Shown here one piece after another: positions 1-12,100 of a DNA stretch of 64,000 nucleotides. The notes below the pieces were generated by a model. It saw only the letters and a list, made by a program, of their open reading frames with translations, had not been told where the DNA came from and searched no databases. Both the position numbers and the translations under genes were made by a program. The stretch is from Clarkia xantiana subsp. parviflora. Lineage: Eukaryota; Streptophyta; Magnoliopsida; Myrtales; Onagraceae. The DNA lies in NCBI GenBank assembly GCA_036873135.1, contig JAPTYO010000048.1, positions 186,001-250,000 of the forward strand, given 5' to 3'. Each line of letters begins with the position of its first letter. The stretch's first letter is position 1.

Positions 1-86
1 AGTTAATGTTGTTATTATTTTTCTTTCTTCCTTTCTGCAGTACAATTAATGCATACTTATATAAATCTTGTTTCTGTTTTTGTCAG

Positions 87-2889
87 GAATGTCTTTTGGG
101 TCTATTGAGCTCAAAAACAGTGATTTTTGTGACCCATCAAGTGGAATTCCTACCAGCAGCTGATCTTATTTTGGTACTTGTTAATTTATTATATGATATG
201 ATTTTATTTCCTTGAGTACATTAATTGAATCAACTGTTTCTTCCATCATCATCAATCAATCAATCAGGTTATGAAAGATGGAAAGATTACGGAATCTGGA
301 AAGTACGATGAAATCCTCCAGTCAGGGACAAACTTCATGGAACTCGTCGGGGCACACAAAACCGCATTGTCAGAGCTCGACTCTGTACAGGTGGCAGCTG
401 CAGAAGAAGCAAACGAAAATGGGAAAACAGAGAAGAAAGAAAATGGAAATGTGGAGAATAATGGTGAAGCTACTACAGTTGAAGAAGGTGGAGGTCCTGC
501 TCAAGGACAGCTTGTTGAAGAGGAAGAGAGGGAGAAAGGCAGCGTGGGGTTTCCTGTTTACTGGAAATACTTAACCACTGCTTATGGAGGATCATTGGTG
601 CCGTTGATATTATTAGGACATATTTTGTTCCAAATTCTGCAAATCAGCAGCAACTACTGGATGGCCTGGGCCACTCCAGTTTCAGCAGAAGAAGCCGACA
701 AGAAAGTAACCGCCACCACCCTTATACTCGTCTATGTAGTTTTGGCGATCGTAAGTTCATTGTGTGTTCTGTTTCGGTCCACTCTGCTTGCCACTGCTGG
801 GTACAAGACAGCAGTTGAACTCTTCAATAAGATGCATGTTTGTATCTTTCGAGCTCCAATGTCCTTCTTTGATTCCACCCCAAGTGGCCGAATCTTAAAC
901 AGAGTAAGGATCTAACTTGTTGTTTTCTATATATGTTCAGAGTGCAAGGCTCTGTTGCTGTGTATAGGTTATTGAAACTCACACCATCTTTTTTCAGGCT
1001 TCTACAGATCAGAGTACAGTGGATACAAACATTCAGTATATAATAGCTGGAACTGCATTTGCTATGATCCAGCTCTTGGGAATCATAGTTGTCATGTCTC
1101 AAGTAGCATGGCAAGTTTTCATAATCTTCATCCCCGTAATCACAGCTTGTGTTTGGTACCAGGTAAGTTTAACAATTTAAAAATTCCAAGCTAGCCCTTG
1201 TTCATGTGTAGTCTATAATATGCTTTAAACATATGAAATTTAAAGACTTTATGAAGATGATTTAGAAAAGATTCAATTTTTTCAATGAAGTTTCACATTT
1301 TGTAGCAACGTTATTGTTATATTGCGAGGTGGTTAATTTGTTGCATGCATGGTTTGGGTGCAGAGATATTACATTCCAGCAGCTCGAGAGCTATCGAGGT
1401 TGATAGGAGTGACCAAGGCTCCAGTGATACAACATTTTGCAGAAACAATATCCGGGTCGACCACAATTCGAAGCTTTGACCAAGAATCGCGGTTCAGAGA
1501 AACAAATGTGAAGCTTTCGGATGGTTACTCTCGACCCAAGTTCCACATAGCAGGTGCAATGGAATGGTTGTGTTTCCGTTTGGATATGCTGTCTTCTATC
1601 ATGTTTGGGTTCTGTTTGGTTTTCCTTGTAGCTGTTCCTGATGGATTCATCGACCCAGGTAATCCAAACTTGTTATCCAACCCAGAAGAAGAGTTAACTA
1701 GTCATACATAATAAGGCTTGCATGACCTGACTGACTTTGTTTCTTGCATTTGAAGCAATTGCGGGCTTGGCGGTAACCTATGGACTGAATCTGAACATGC
1801 TGCAAGCTTGGGTGATATGGAATCTCTGCAATATGGAGAACAAGATCATTTCGGTCGAGAGGATACTTCAGTACACTAGCGTTACTAGTGAACCTCCTCT
1901 TGTGATCGAGGAAAACCGTCCTGACCGATCTTGGCCATCGCATGGAGAGATCGATATTCAACATCTTCAGGTAGGTAACATTTGGAGTGATCCTCACTAG
2001 TGTAAATGTATAAACTAGATTGTTGTTTTATCTGGGTATTGTATTCTGCAATGATTCAATTTTACCAGGTTAGATATGCTGCGCATATGCCGCTGGTCTT
2101 GAGGGGGATAACGTGTACTTTCTCGGGAGGAACAAGAACAGGGATCGTCGGTAGGACAGGGAGCGGGAAATCGACTCTGATTCAAACACTGTTCAGAATC
2201 GTGGAGCCAGCAGCAGGATCGATCAAAATCGACGGGATAGATATATGTTCAATAGGAGTTCATGATTTGAGAAGCAGACTGAGCATCATTCCTCAAGATC
2301 CGACGATGTTTGAGGGGACGGTGCGAACCAACCTGGATCCTCTAGAGGAATACAGTGATGATGAGATATGGGAGGCATTGGATAAGTGTCAACTTGGAGA
2401 GCAAGTAAGGAGCAAGGAAGGGAAACTGGATTCATCAGTGAGCGAGAATGGGGAGAATTGGAGCATGGGTCAGAGACAACTTGTGTGCCTTGGTCGGGTG
2501 TTGCTTAAGAAAAGCAAGGTGTTGGTGTTGGATGAAGCCACTGCCTCAGTTGACACAGCCACTGACAATCTGATTCAACAAACCCTAAGACAACACTTTA
2601 CTCACTCTACTGTCGTAACCATTGCTCATCGAATCACCTCCATTCTCGACAGCGATACAGTTCTTCTATTAGACCACGGTTAGCACCCTCGAATATTTAT
2701 TTTTACTCGTATATAATAATTATGAACTATATATTTCCACTGATGATGAATTTAATTATATATTATTATGAATATATATATGTAGGTGTTGTGTGTGAGT
2801 TTGATTCTCCAAAGAGATTGCTTGAGGACAGGACATCATCCTTCGCACAGCTCGTTGCTGAGTATACCATGAGATCCAACTCCACTTAA
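87..2889 (+). CDS. ABCC-family (MRP-type) ABC transporter, 3' half
   Basis: Partial gene cut by the left window edge. Exons by splice sites and frame: 87-173, 268-903, 998-1162, 1364-1658, 1756-1970, 2069-2678, 2786-2889 (TAA). They join in frame to about 703 residues; the family is usually near 1500. The first exon is the end of nucleotide-binding domain 1 ([13 protein letters not shown]). Exons 2-5 carry an acidic linker and the second membrane domain (GRILNR, then ASTDQSTVD). Exon 6 holds NBD2: Walker [10 protein letters not shown], signature NWSMGQRQL, Walker [13 protein letters not shown] and H-loop TIAHRI. Family members are ATP-driven pumps of glutathione or glucose conjugates and organic anions, mostly at the vacuolar membrane. 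The signature reads SMGQ. All catalytic motifs in NBD2 are intact, so the gene looks functional. The substrate cannot be told from sequence. Confidence 0.93.
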
Positions 2890-3270
2890 TTTCAGCCAGA
2901 CATTCAATTTGGGGGACTAGAGTATGTTTGGTTAGAGTTAGAGGATACCAGTTGAGACACTTAGAGTTCAGTTCAGTGTTGTTATGAAGTTCTAAATAAA
3001 TAAATAAATCATTCCATAATTATATATGTTTACGGGTAAAACTAATTTCGTCTAAAACTGATATTTGAATGTGGTTATATTGTAAAATTAAGTAAATGTC
3101 CATTATCCTCTAAATTAGTCTGCTCCTCCTCCTTCTTCACCGATCATAAAAATGTAAATATTAACATATATTACTATGCAATAATTAATTAATATAGATT
3201 CGATTAATTAATTAATTCAACAAGATAATAACAATGAAAATGATGCATGCATAATAATTAATTGCATTGA
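2890..3270. other. Convergent intergenic spacer (ABCC / UGT)
   Basis: AT-rich spacer between the 3' ends of two convergent genes. The ABCC side has AATAAA-type polyadenylation signals repeated at about 2995-3008. No ORF or repeat is recognised. Confidence 0.6.
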
Positions 3271-5039
3271 TCAAAGCATAAGAAGTTTGATGAATGCATC
3301 CAAGTTGTTGTGAGACGATGATGATGCATCAGAAGAAGCAGGAGCAATTAGTTGTTGATGATGAGCCATGTTCTTCCACTCCATAGCCTTCTTCTTCATC
3401 TCTTTTCCCTTTTCTCCTTCCATGAGCTCCTTCACCAACGCTTCCACGTCACCCCTCTTCACATTACTGTCAATCTCCATCCCCACCCCCCACTCCCTGC
3501 AACAGTATCGACAATTGGTCTGTTGCTCTGCAAAGAAGGGCCAGCATAACAATGGCACCCCTGCACATAGACTTTCTAGGGTCGAGTTCCACCCACAGTG
3601 ACTCAAGAACCCTCCCACCGACGGGTGGTTAAGAACCGCCTCCTGAGGACACCACTCCGTCAAGAAGCTCCTACCCTCCGTTGCACTCACAAAACTCGGT
3701 GGAAGCATTGCCGACTCCCCCGATACTAAATCCGGTCGGATCACCCATAAAAAGGTATGGTTGCTCTGGGCAAGCCCCCATGCAAACTCCAGCATTTGCT
3801 CCGCCGTCATCACCGTGATGCTTCCGAAATTTACGAGAACCACCGAGTTTGGCGCTTTTGAGTCCAGCCACTCCAGACACCTCAAATCCTCTTTCCACAA
3901 GTTAGAACCCAGTTTCTTCAACTCCAAGTCAGGAAGCTGCATTGTTGCATGCAGCAAGTTAGTATAAGAGTGTGTTAAATGTATTCATTCATAAGTTTGG
4001 ACGGTATTAGACAATTGGTTAAGACGCACGTCTTATTCTAATTAACAGGAACGAACCAAGCAGAGAAAAGTAATGAATTACGTACCTGTTTCTCTAAGAG
4101 GTGGAGGGGTCCGATCGAGTAGACCGAAGGTAGCATGGTGTTGAGTGCCTCCATAACGGGACTCTCTAGCGCATCGAACGTGTTGAGGACAATGGCGGAG
4201 GCCCGTTTGGCTCTGTCGCACTCGGTTGTAATGAACTCCACCATCAAGTCGTTCGGATCGGTGGTCCTAATGAAACTCGGGAAATCTTTCAAACGGATAT
4301 TCTTCATACCCGGAACCCAGTCAATTGGAGTATCTAGATATCCGTTGCTTAAGTCCGATGCATCTGCAGTAGTAATTAATTAAGTACGTAGTTAATTAAT
4401 TAAATAAGAATCGCTAGCTAGCTAATTATAATTATGCATGGTATATAGGTAGCTAGTTATGCATGGCCTAATTAAGTAATTACCTTTAAGTGGGGTATAA
4501 CCCAACTGAATCAACCGTTGATAATGCACGTATCCCAAGAACCCACACGCGCTGGTTGTCCAGAACAGCACCTCCGGCACCCCAATCTCCTCCGCCGCGT
4601 CCAAAGTGAAGCTCATCACTCCGTCAGATACCACAGAGCTCACCGGCGGGATATCGCCGGAACTAGCCCTCTGATTCAGCCCCGCCAGGAGATCCCTAAA
4701 GTAGGGAAGACAGGTCCGGCGAGTGGATTCACAGAGAGCAGGGATGTCCTGCGTGGCCTCCTCCACGTCGGAGGTAGGGAGGCCGTCGGGGATGGTGGCG
4801 AACTGGAAGGAGGGGAGGCCGTCGAGGGAGGCTGGCCCTCGCGACTTGAGGAGGCGGCGGTGGTTGTACTCAGTGTTGACGAAGGTGACGTGGAAGCCGC
4901 GGTGGTGGAGGAGCTTGGCTAGTTTCAGCATGGGGTTGATGTGGCCTTGTGCTGGGTAGGGCACGCATACAACGTGGGGTTTATTGTTCATAGTTGACAA
5001 CGATGTCGTGTTGGATCCTTGCTGCTGCATTTCACCCAT
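3271..5039 (-). CDS. UDP-glycosyltransferase, UGT85-like
   Basis: Three exons on the minus strand: 5039-4484, 4363-4086 and 3936-3271, joined in frame to 499 residues, the normal length for plant family-1 UGTs. The N-terminal sugar-acceptor domain has [11 protein letters not shown] with the presumed catalytic His at residue 33. The C-terminal PSPG box spans about residues 373-416 (WCPQ, HCGWNS, ending AEQ); its last Gln is usually linked to UDP-glucose preference. Similarity of the acceptor half ([29 protein letters not shown]) points to the UGT85A group, which glucosylates terpenoids, cyanohydrins and other small aglycones in the cytosol. Met1, Met4 and Met17 are all possible starts; I used the longest. 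Two introns are required to keep frame. The acceptor is not predictable. Confidence 0.92.
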
Positions 5040-6277
5040 TTTAATTGATTTGAATGGCTCAAGATATTCAAACTGGAATGAATGAAGTTGAAATGATTGA
5101 TGAAGGAGATGATAGAATGGGTTCGATACTTATAGGAAGAGGACGTTCATTTCATACGCGTTACTAGCAATCAAGTATCAAGGGCGGCGGCTCCAAACTA
5201 AAAGGCGTGGTCAAATTTGAAGCTAATCAACCATTACTTATGCCTATACGTACGTACTTAGTGATCATACTCAATTTTATACACTATATATAAACATAAT
5301 CGATAAAGGATATCATGTAGTGATTTTTTACATTATAATATATATGATTTTGCGTACACTTATGTAATTAATACTATGTGTACCACTAGATCTAGTGTCT
5401 ATTTAAGTGGGTCAAATTAGCCGCAGAAGTGTGATTATTAAATTAAGCATTACTCGATTCACTTAGTTCAGAGACTCGTCTTGACCTGAGTTCATGTTAG
5501 ACTTGATCACAAAGTATGAAAGACCATATCTAGCACAATTTTGAGTTTAGACGAGCGATCTAGCTAGCTCAGCCAGCTGAGTTATGATCGATCTAGAGCT
5601 CTAAGCTAGGGGGCTTGACTTGGTTCGGACTTGTGCTAAACATATGTTTTCCCATACTAATAGGTGATTAATTATAACATGAGCTCACATGCCTAGATAG
5701 GTGAATCTAAGTCATGCATATTTTTTTTTGTCGAATCATATGTATCACTAGCTATAACCATAGTTTGAATAATTAAGATAACTAAAAGTAATTTTTTTTG
5801 TTTGAAATACTAAAATTAATTATAATAAATGAGATAGTAAAAAAAAGATAATTTTTCTTATTATGCTTTAAAAATTAAAACACAGAAACGAAATTATTCT
5901 GCATGCATATAGGCCACGGGTAAGAATCATGCATGGTGGCACCAATCAGATTATAACATCAAGTACCCATCAGAATAAGATGGTTTTATTAGTTATTTTT
6001 GCAACAATCAAGTATTATGATACGTGTTTTCTGATAATTTTTTATGTCTAGGTAATTTATTTATTTTTTGCCAAAGTTTCTAGCTATTTAATAAACCCTA
6101 AATTATATGTTTTATTTTTTTTTTTAAATTTTAAAAATGTACCTTCCATTTATTCATTTGGAATGATTCACCTAGTAGCTAGAGGGAAGAAGCACTAGCT
6201 AATAGGTTTTTTATGGTCTGTCGGCGGTTTTTTTTTGTGTGTGGCTAAGTAGTCTGGCTCGTCATCTGATAGTGCCT
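5040..6277. other. AT-rich intergenic, UGT promoter side
   Basis: Upstream of the UGT start. Simple AT-rich sequence with homopolymer runs. I see no gene and no clear transposon. Confidence 0.5.
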
Positions 6278-6285
6278 GGTGTGGG

Positions 6286-6720
6286 TAGGGATGGCAACGG
6301 GGCGGGTATCGCTTGCCCTGTACCCGTCCAATACATCCCGTAGGACGGGGCGGGTCGATCCGCGGGTCGCCTAGAAGCACATACTTTATTAACAATAATT
6401 CTAAACCCTAAATTATATATTTATATATTCAAATTTAGCTTAAAATCAGAATCATAAATTATAAATTTAAATCCAAATACAAGTCACCAAATTCATTAGA
6501 ATTCTTATTATTTTGGCAATGTAGTATATTATCTATATAGTTTTATATAATATACATGTAATATATATACAAATAATACATATGCGGGGCGGGGCGGCGG
6601 GGTGGCCGGTCAACCCCAAAACCGTATCCGCCCCCACAGATCTCGGATCGCGAGTCAACGGGGCAAAAATGGAGTGGGACCCGCGGGTCTGCGGGTACCC
6701 GTGACCCGTTACGACCTTTA
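6286..6720. mobile_element. Non-autonomous hAT-type element (435 bp)
   Basis: A perfect 8-bp direct repeat (ggtgtggg) flanks it at 6278-6285 and 6721-6728. The ends are imperfect terminal inverted repeats: tagggatggcaacggg at the left, and the reverse complement taaaggtcgtaacggg at the right. Both termini are GC-rich and the centre is AT-rich. An 8-bp target duplication and TA-G-rich ends are hAT hallmarks. No transposase is encoded. Confidence 0.8.
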
Positions 6721-6728
6721 GGTGTGGG

Positions 6729-7205
6729 TGGGTAGAAAAGTAAGAATTTATTTTTGCCGACAGCCAGCAATAACAATACTATTGTATTTTTCAAAGCCCG
6801 GTCAGCTGCTTAATGGAGGGAGTCATGACTTTGCCCAAGCATAACATACACATGTATATTATTATATTTATTTATTTATTGTAAAGCAAGTTTAATGAGG
6901 AGTTTTGTTCACATCGAATGACATTCAACAATCCAAATTTAGAAGAATTCAATTTGGTTTAATTATTATTAAAATAAATCTTCTTCAATCGCATGTCAAT
7001 CTTCATTTGAAGGTACGGCCGGTTCACGGCCTCACGGGTTCATACATATGGCTAGCATTCGAAATTCCTGACAGCTGGTCGACCTGATAGAATTAAACTC
7101 AATTTAATATTCATGCACTTTCCTCATGCAAAATGTGCGTAAACGATTATATATCTATTATCTATATATCATTAAAGTAGGTAACATTTTTTTTTTCTCG
7201 GAAGT
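6729..7205. other. Intergenic, nothing recognised
   Basis: AT-rich sequence between two hAT-type elements, without a supported gene. Confidence 0.5.
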
Positions 7206-7210
7206 CTGAG

Positions 7211-7917
7211 TAGAGCCGGCAATGGTGAGGGTATGGTGCGAATACCACTAATACTATAATTATACCATATTTTTTTCACTATAGCCATAACTATAACCAT
7301 TGCAGTTATAATTCTTCATACCATAACCAAAACCATGATTTTTAACCACGGTTAAACTATTTAACCACAATCATTGAAACTAATACAACACCATTGTTTC
7401 ATACAAAAAATTCAAATAAAACATACATTCATTGTTTCGTACACGAAATCCAAATTAAACATAATCATATTCACTTAATTAAAAAAAACACTTCTTTAAT
7501 CATTTTAGGGTTAGCGCAACTAATTGCAAAGAAGTGAACTGAGACAGTCTAAATGATAGTCTGAGTGATTGAGACTAAGTTCTATATTAGGTTTCAAATA
7601 GAATGAATGCACGATATTGAATGGATGAAAAATAAATGGTCTAGATTGAATGCATATTATAAGATTTGATTAATATTTATATAAATATTAGTAATGTTAC
7701 TAATGAATATATAATATAGCGGTGATGGTTATAGCCGCGGTTATAGATTCAATACCATAACCATAATCATAATTATAACCATAACAATAACTATTATTGG
7801 TACAAAACTCATCACTATATATAACCGCACCTCACCACAATTGTGCAGTTAACAATTGCGGTAAATAGTGCGAATAACCATGATTATTTAATTTTCACCG
7901 TACTATTGCCGGCTCTA
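7211..7917. mobile_element. hAT-like MITE with tagagccggcaat ends
   Basis: The terminal inverted repeats are near perfect: tagagccggcaatggt at the left, and tagagccggcaatagt when the right end (7902-7917) is reverse complemented. Subterminal parts are rich in ccataaccataa-type repeats on both sides. The 8-bp sequence ctgagtag occurs at 7206-7213 and 7923-7930, but it overlaps the left terminus and sits 5 bp beyond the right one, so the exact target duplication is unclear. No transposase. Confidence 0.65.
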
Positions 7918-7930
7918 ACTACCTGAGTAG

Positions 7931-8386
7931 AAAAACGTTAACACTAGGGCTTCAGAGGTAATTACACACACTTTAATAACTTGGTTGGGAGCATATAAGT
8001 GCAGCACATCGGTAAGCTTGGTCCATACATATTATAATTCACTGAATGAGCTTCTTAAATAATAAAGTGTTAGGCTACGAAAAAAGGGTATATTGTCTTG
8101 GAAATCAAATAATATTGATGAAGATAGGAGCATGGATTTGAAAAGGGTTATATAATTGACGTAGTTTTGAGTTCATGAAATTACAGTAATTCTCTTGCGG
8201 CTACCTGGTGGCATCTTGATAAATCTGTATAAAATTTAATTAACATTAAAGGGTTTTGGTGTCATATGTTTGATCAATGTTGATTTTTGGTGCTAATGTT
8301 TTTGGTAGACTTTTGGTGCCATATATTTACAATTTGTAGATTTTTTATTCATCTGTTAGTCAACAGTTAAATTTGACCGTTATATA
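7931..8386. other. Intergenic, nothing recognised
   Basis: AT-rich sequence. 8249-8386 reads like the edge of another repeat (recurring ttttggtgcca phrases), but no matching partner end is visible. Confidence 0.4.
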
Positions 8387-8394
8387 CTTTGATT

Positions 8395-9065
8395 TAGGGG
8401 TGAGCAAATATCCCGAGAGGCTCAAAATCCCGCCCGTCCCGCCCTAGCCCGTCCCAAAAAGCCCGTCCCAAAAATGTGCCCAAGCCCTAATGGGCGGGAC
8501 TTTTCTTCTCAACTAGGGCTAGAGCTAAGGCTAGGGCTTTTTTACGAAGTCCCAAAAGACCCGTCCCGTCCCTTTTTGCTAACTACTCAGCTATAAACTA
8601 TAATTAGTTAAGTTAACTTATATAATATATGCATGCATTTATAACTTGTTATGGCAGAATAGTTTGTAACTTTGTGTTAGAGTCTTGGTAAAACTTAGTT
8701 TTGGAGTCTTTGGTGAACTATTTTGGAGAACCAAGTTATGTGTTGAACTTGGTGTTCTTACAAGTGACAAAATGTTTGAGCGATTTTGGTGTTTTATGGT
8801 GAATTTTGTGGTATGTGGTGAACTTTGTTGTTGTTCTGTGTTTGGTTATGCTTTAAGTATATTGAGTATGATTTTTTTTTTAACTTGGATGGGAATTTGG
8901 GTTTGTCCCATTTGTCCCTAGTCCCTGTAGGCCCGTGACGGGCGGGCCTTTTCCTACTAGTTAGGGTTTGGGATAGGGCTCGGGACAACCATTAAGTGGC
9001 CCTAGTTTTAGGGCTTGGGCTATTTTTTAGAAAAAGCCTGCTCATTTGTCCCATGCTCAAGCCTA
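8395..9065. mobile_element. Non-autonomous hAT-type element (671 bp)
   Basis: Flanked by a perfect 8-bp direct repeat, ctttgatt, at 8387-8394 and 9066-9073. Termini are taggggtgagca at the left and, reverse complemented, taggcttgagca at the right (10 of 12 match). Subterminal zones are rich in cccgtccc and gggcgggac motifs in inverted orientation. The interior (about 8600-8890) is AT-rich with no transposase. Confidence 0.82.
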
Positions 9066-9073
9066 CTTTGATT

Positions 9074-9900
9074 TGTCTCTGTTTTTAAAAAAACGGAGCC
9101 TCCGTGCTTAAGTATTTTTCAATAAGGAATTCAATCTGAAACGAGAGTTTCCAAAATTGGTTATTTTTAATTAATGCAAGAGCAGAAAGAAATTGTATTG
9201 ATGATCAACCCTAAATTAAATTGAGCTGAAGGTGACCTACCCTATATTATTTGTAAATTTGGCCCCAAAAAATTTATTTATAAGAAGAAGCGGTGACTCA
9301 GCAGCTTAGTGACATCGGTTTTAAGAAAAAAAAATCACTCTCATCATTAAATTCACGGATCAGTTACAGATTTATTCAAAATCCTTCAACTCTACCTCAA
9401 TCTGAAAGTTGGTAATAATTAATTATCTCATTAAGTAAATATAATAGAGAAAAGGAGTGGATCATTATTCATTTACCATGTAGTTTGCAACATGATGGTT
9501 CCAAACTCTACATAGAAATAAATTGCATAGAGTTATTCAGTAAGTTCATGGACTGCTTAATAAAACAAATAAAAGCCATCAACACTGCACTTTTCATTTC
9601 CATAACCAAACTCCTAGCCTATATCAAACAGAATCCTGATCCATCTCAGATTAGATAATAATCGCCATTTCAGCTACACCAAAACCAATTTGAAAATGCA
9701 ATACCATTGTGATAAGAGGTCAACAAACGTGAATCAAGATTCCATCTGAAAACTAACCTGTGTCGACTTAGATACAACCGATAAGTAAGTGAACGGCATA
9801 GTTGTCTTCTCCACAGATACAGATATCTAGATACAACCGATAAGTGTACCTCATATTTTCTTTACTACATAATATATATAGATACAACCGATAATTGAAC
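9074..9900. other. Intergenic with repeated atacaaccgataa motif
   Basis: AT-rich and no gene. The phrase atacaaccgata occurs three times between about 9770 and 9895, just upstream of the EXORDIUM-like fragment. Confidence 0.45.
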
Positions 9901-9901
9901 C

Positions 9902-10157
9902 TCCCAGAAGGCCATTATCACCGACTTTTTTACATCCTTGACCTCGCCGGCGCCGCCTTCTTATCAGCCCCAAGCTCAGCCTTCAGTGGCCGCATGGTGG
10001 AAGCAGATCGACAAATACCACCGCCTCAGCTCCAGAAAGACCACCCGTCCCCTCTTTCTTACTTTGGGAGCTCAACTCTTCGACCAAGAATATTCCTTAG
10101 GGAAGCATCTCACCGACAAACAAATTACGCTTTTGGCCTCCAAGGGACAGCAGAAGG
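9902..10157 (+). pseudogene. EXORDIUM/PHI-1-like pseudogene fragment
   Basis: One frame through this stretch translates to about 85 residues that align with the intact EXORDIUM-like gene at 28145. Shared blocks are II(T/V)DF, SLTS, VAAWWK, then LG(A/T)Q(L/V)FDQ(E/Q)YSLGK and LLAS. The fragment matches roughly residues 72-145 of the 312-residue protein. There is no start, signal peptide or C-terminal half. The homology stops where an LTR begins (10158), so insertion of that element is the likely break. The family consists of secreted, apoplastic, brassinosteroid- or phosphate-responsive growth proteins. Confidence 0.8.
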
Positions 10158-11280
10158 TGTAAAAATAACGAAGTGCCTTTTTGCACTTGTCCAAGACCAT
10201 ATCTCAACAATTAGAGAAGAACTCGTATATATAACTCTCTTACTCTAAATATGATATCTTGGAGACTTACACTTTGTAGTGGGTGGTTGGTGTTGTGGTG
10301 GTTGTTTTCTACAAATGACTCAACTCCTATTTATAGCCTCCTAGAGATTTCTTTAGACTCTTAGAAATCTCTAGACTAAGAACACCCTAGAAAGTATCTA
10401 GAATTTCCTACACTTATTAGTTCCTAGAATTATCTAGACACATAACCTAGTCTTACTACTCTCTAGATCCATCTTCATCATGGACCAACTATTTTAGCCC
10501 AAATCTTAAGTCTTGGCCCATGATGGTAAATTAGTCTTGGCTCATGATAGTAAATTAGTCTTAGCCCATGAAGGTAAGTCATTGTTGATCTTAACACTCC
10601 CCCTCAACATTGACTTTCCTTCATGTTTCTTCTTGTCAATGTTGCACTCCGGTCCGTGCTGCTCTCGATTCTTCAGTCGTACTCTTCCGCCTTGATAAAT
10701 TCTTCTCTTCTTGTCGTTTATGGTGAAACTCTTATTCTTCGGCTCAAATTGTCTGTCTCGATAGATCTTCATGCTTTCACATCTTTCTCTTCTCGAGGTC
10801 TTCATTCTTCTTACATTGTTTGCTCCACATTTACTCGACCAAGAATGACTTACTCTGTTGATCTCTTCTGGCTTCGATGCACTTCCTCCTTGATCGATGA
10901 TTATTGAACTCTTCGCATGCGACAAAGTAACTTGTCGACGCTTGTTTCCCTTCGTCGGCAGCACAGCTTCAACTTCCTTAGATATCTCCAAGCCCGACTC
11001 TTCTTATCTTCATCTTGAGACAAATATTGATTCTCAACTACCGGACTTGCAAGGAAGCAAGATTAAGAACATATGTGATTTTTATCCCGATCACAAACCG
11101 GCTTAGTGATCGACCTTCCTGATCCTTGCTTCACCACTTGTTTATCATCGGCTCCTCCATGGACGTCTCCGTGAGGATTTGAACTCCCCCCTTTTCCATG
11201 AACCTTCTTTGAAGAAGTTTCCTTACTTGAAGTCGGTATCACGAACATGTCGTCTACTCGCTCACCAATGTGAACTACAT
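10158..11280 (-). mobile_element. Truncated LTR retroelement, 3' end, minus strand
   Basis: On the minus strand a polypurine tract (gagggggag, 10597-10606) is followed by an LTR reading TGTTAAGATC... to ...TTTTTACA, 10596 down to 10158 (439 bp). Its termini are TG...CA, and a minus-strand TATA-like ctataaata lies near 10330. Internal sequence continues right of the tract to about 11280 with a basic, low-complexity minus-strand frame (10542-10991) that I cannot assign. The 5' part is missing: at about 11280-11290 it abuts a plus-strand Copia fragment. The LTR insertion splits the EXORDIUM-like fragment. Right boundary is approximate. Confidence 0.65.
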
Positions 11281-11285
11281 CCACC

Positions 11286-11960
11286 TTGATCATCTCAATG
11301 ACCAGGCCTGACATTGTCTTTTCCATTCAGAGACTGAGCCAGTTCATTCACAAGCCAAAGAAATCTCATTTTGACGCAGCTATGAGAGTTGTTAGATATA
11401 TTAAAGGAGCTCCTGGCCAATGCTTATTTTTTCCATCTAACAACTCTTTGACATTGTCTATCTACTGTGATTCAGATTGGGGATCCTGCTCCTTTAGTAG
11501 AAAGTCTTTATCAGCCTATTGTGTAAGGCTTGACAAGGCCTTGGTTGGGTGGAAAGTTAAACGACAGGACACATTGACACTATCATCAGCAGAGACTGAG
11601 TATAGAAGCCTCAAGGAAGCTAATGCTGAAGCTATTTGGTTAAAGAGACTACTTACTGAACTTGGCTTGGATATGTCTACTTCCATTCCAATTTTTTCAG
11701 ATAGTATGTCTGCGATACAGATGGCCAAGAATCCCATCTTCCATGAGCGAACGAAGCACATAGAGCTTGATTGTCATTTTACAAGAGATTGCATTCAGCG
11801 TGGGGTGATATCTGTATATCATGTTGATCTACTGACGAAGGCACTGGGGCGTTTACAACATGAGTCTTTGTTGCGCCACTATGGGATCATAGATATTTAC
11901 AAAGATGTGACTTTGTCAGGGCAACAACAGAAGAAGAAGGAAGAAGATGAGAGAATGTAG
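11286..11960 (+). pseudogene. Ty1/Copia pol remnant (end of RT plus RNase H)
   Basis: Encodes the last part of a Copia polyprotein: TRPDIVFSIQRLSQF at the RT end, then RNase H blocks [27 protein letters not shown] and [14 protein letters not shown]. Near the C-terminus the usual tail is shortened (VYHVDLLTKAL), consistent with a small deletion. No integrase, catalytic RT core or gag is present upstream, so it is a 5'-truncated copy. The similar minus-strand copy at 46994-48073 belongs to another Copia element. Confidence 0.85.
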
Positions 11961-12100
11961 ACTACTGTTATAACAGTTAGTTAGTTGCAAGTTAGTTAAA
12001 TTACTTGCTGTATATATATGCTACAGATTGTAATTGAGATTATATTAAATGATTGAATGAATACATAAGCTCTTTCTGTTCCAACTCCTCTCGTTACACA
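11956..12100 (+). repeat. Probable 3' LTR of the Copia remnant
   Basis: Directly after an A/G-rich tract (11930-11955) the sequence begins TGTAGACTACTG, has a TATA-like stretch (tgtatatatatgc) and ends near cgttacaca. The position and TG...CA form fit a short Copia LTR. The right edge is uncertain because no second LTR is present. Confidence 0.5.

Noticed and set aside
8249..8386. Repeat with ttttggtgcca phrases as a separate transposon
   Set aside because: Only one end-like piece is visible; without a partner end or duplication the call cannot be supported.
10542..10991. 149-codon minus-strand ORF rich in Arg and Lys
   Set aside because: It reads into the retroelement LTR and shows no recognisable domain; kept only as internal sequence of the truncated element.
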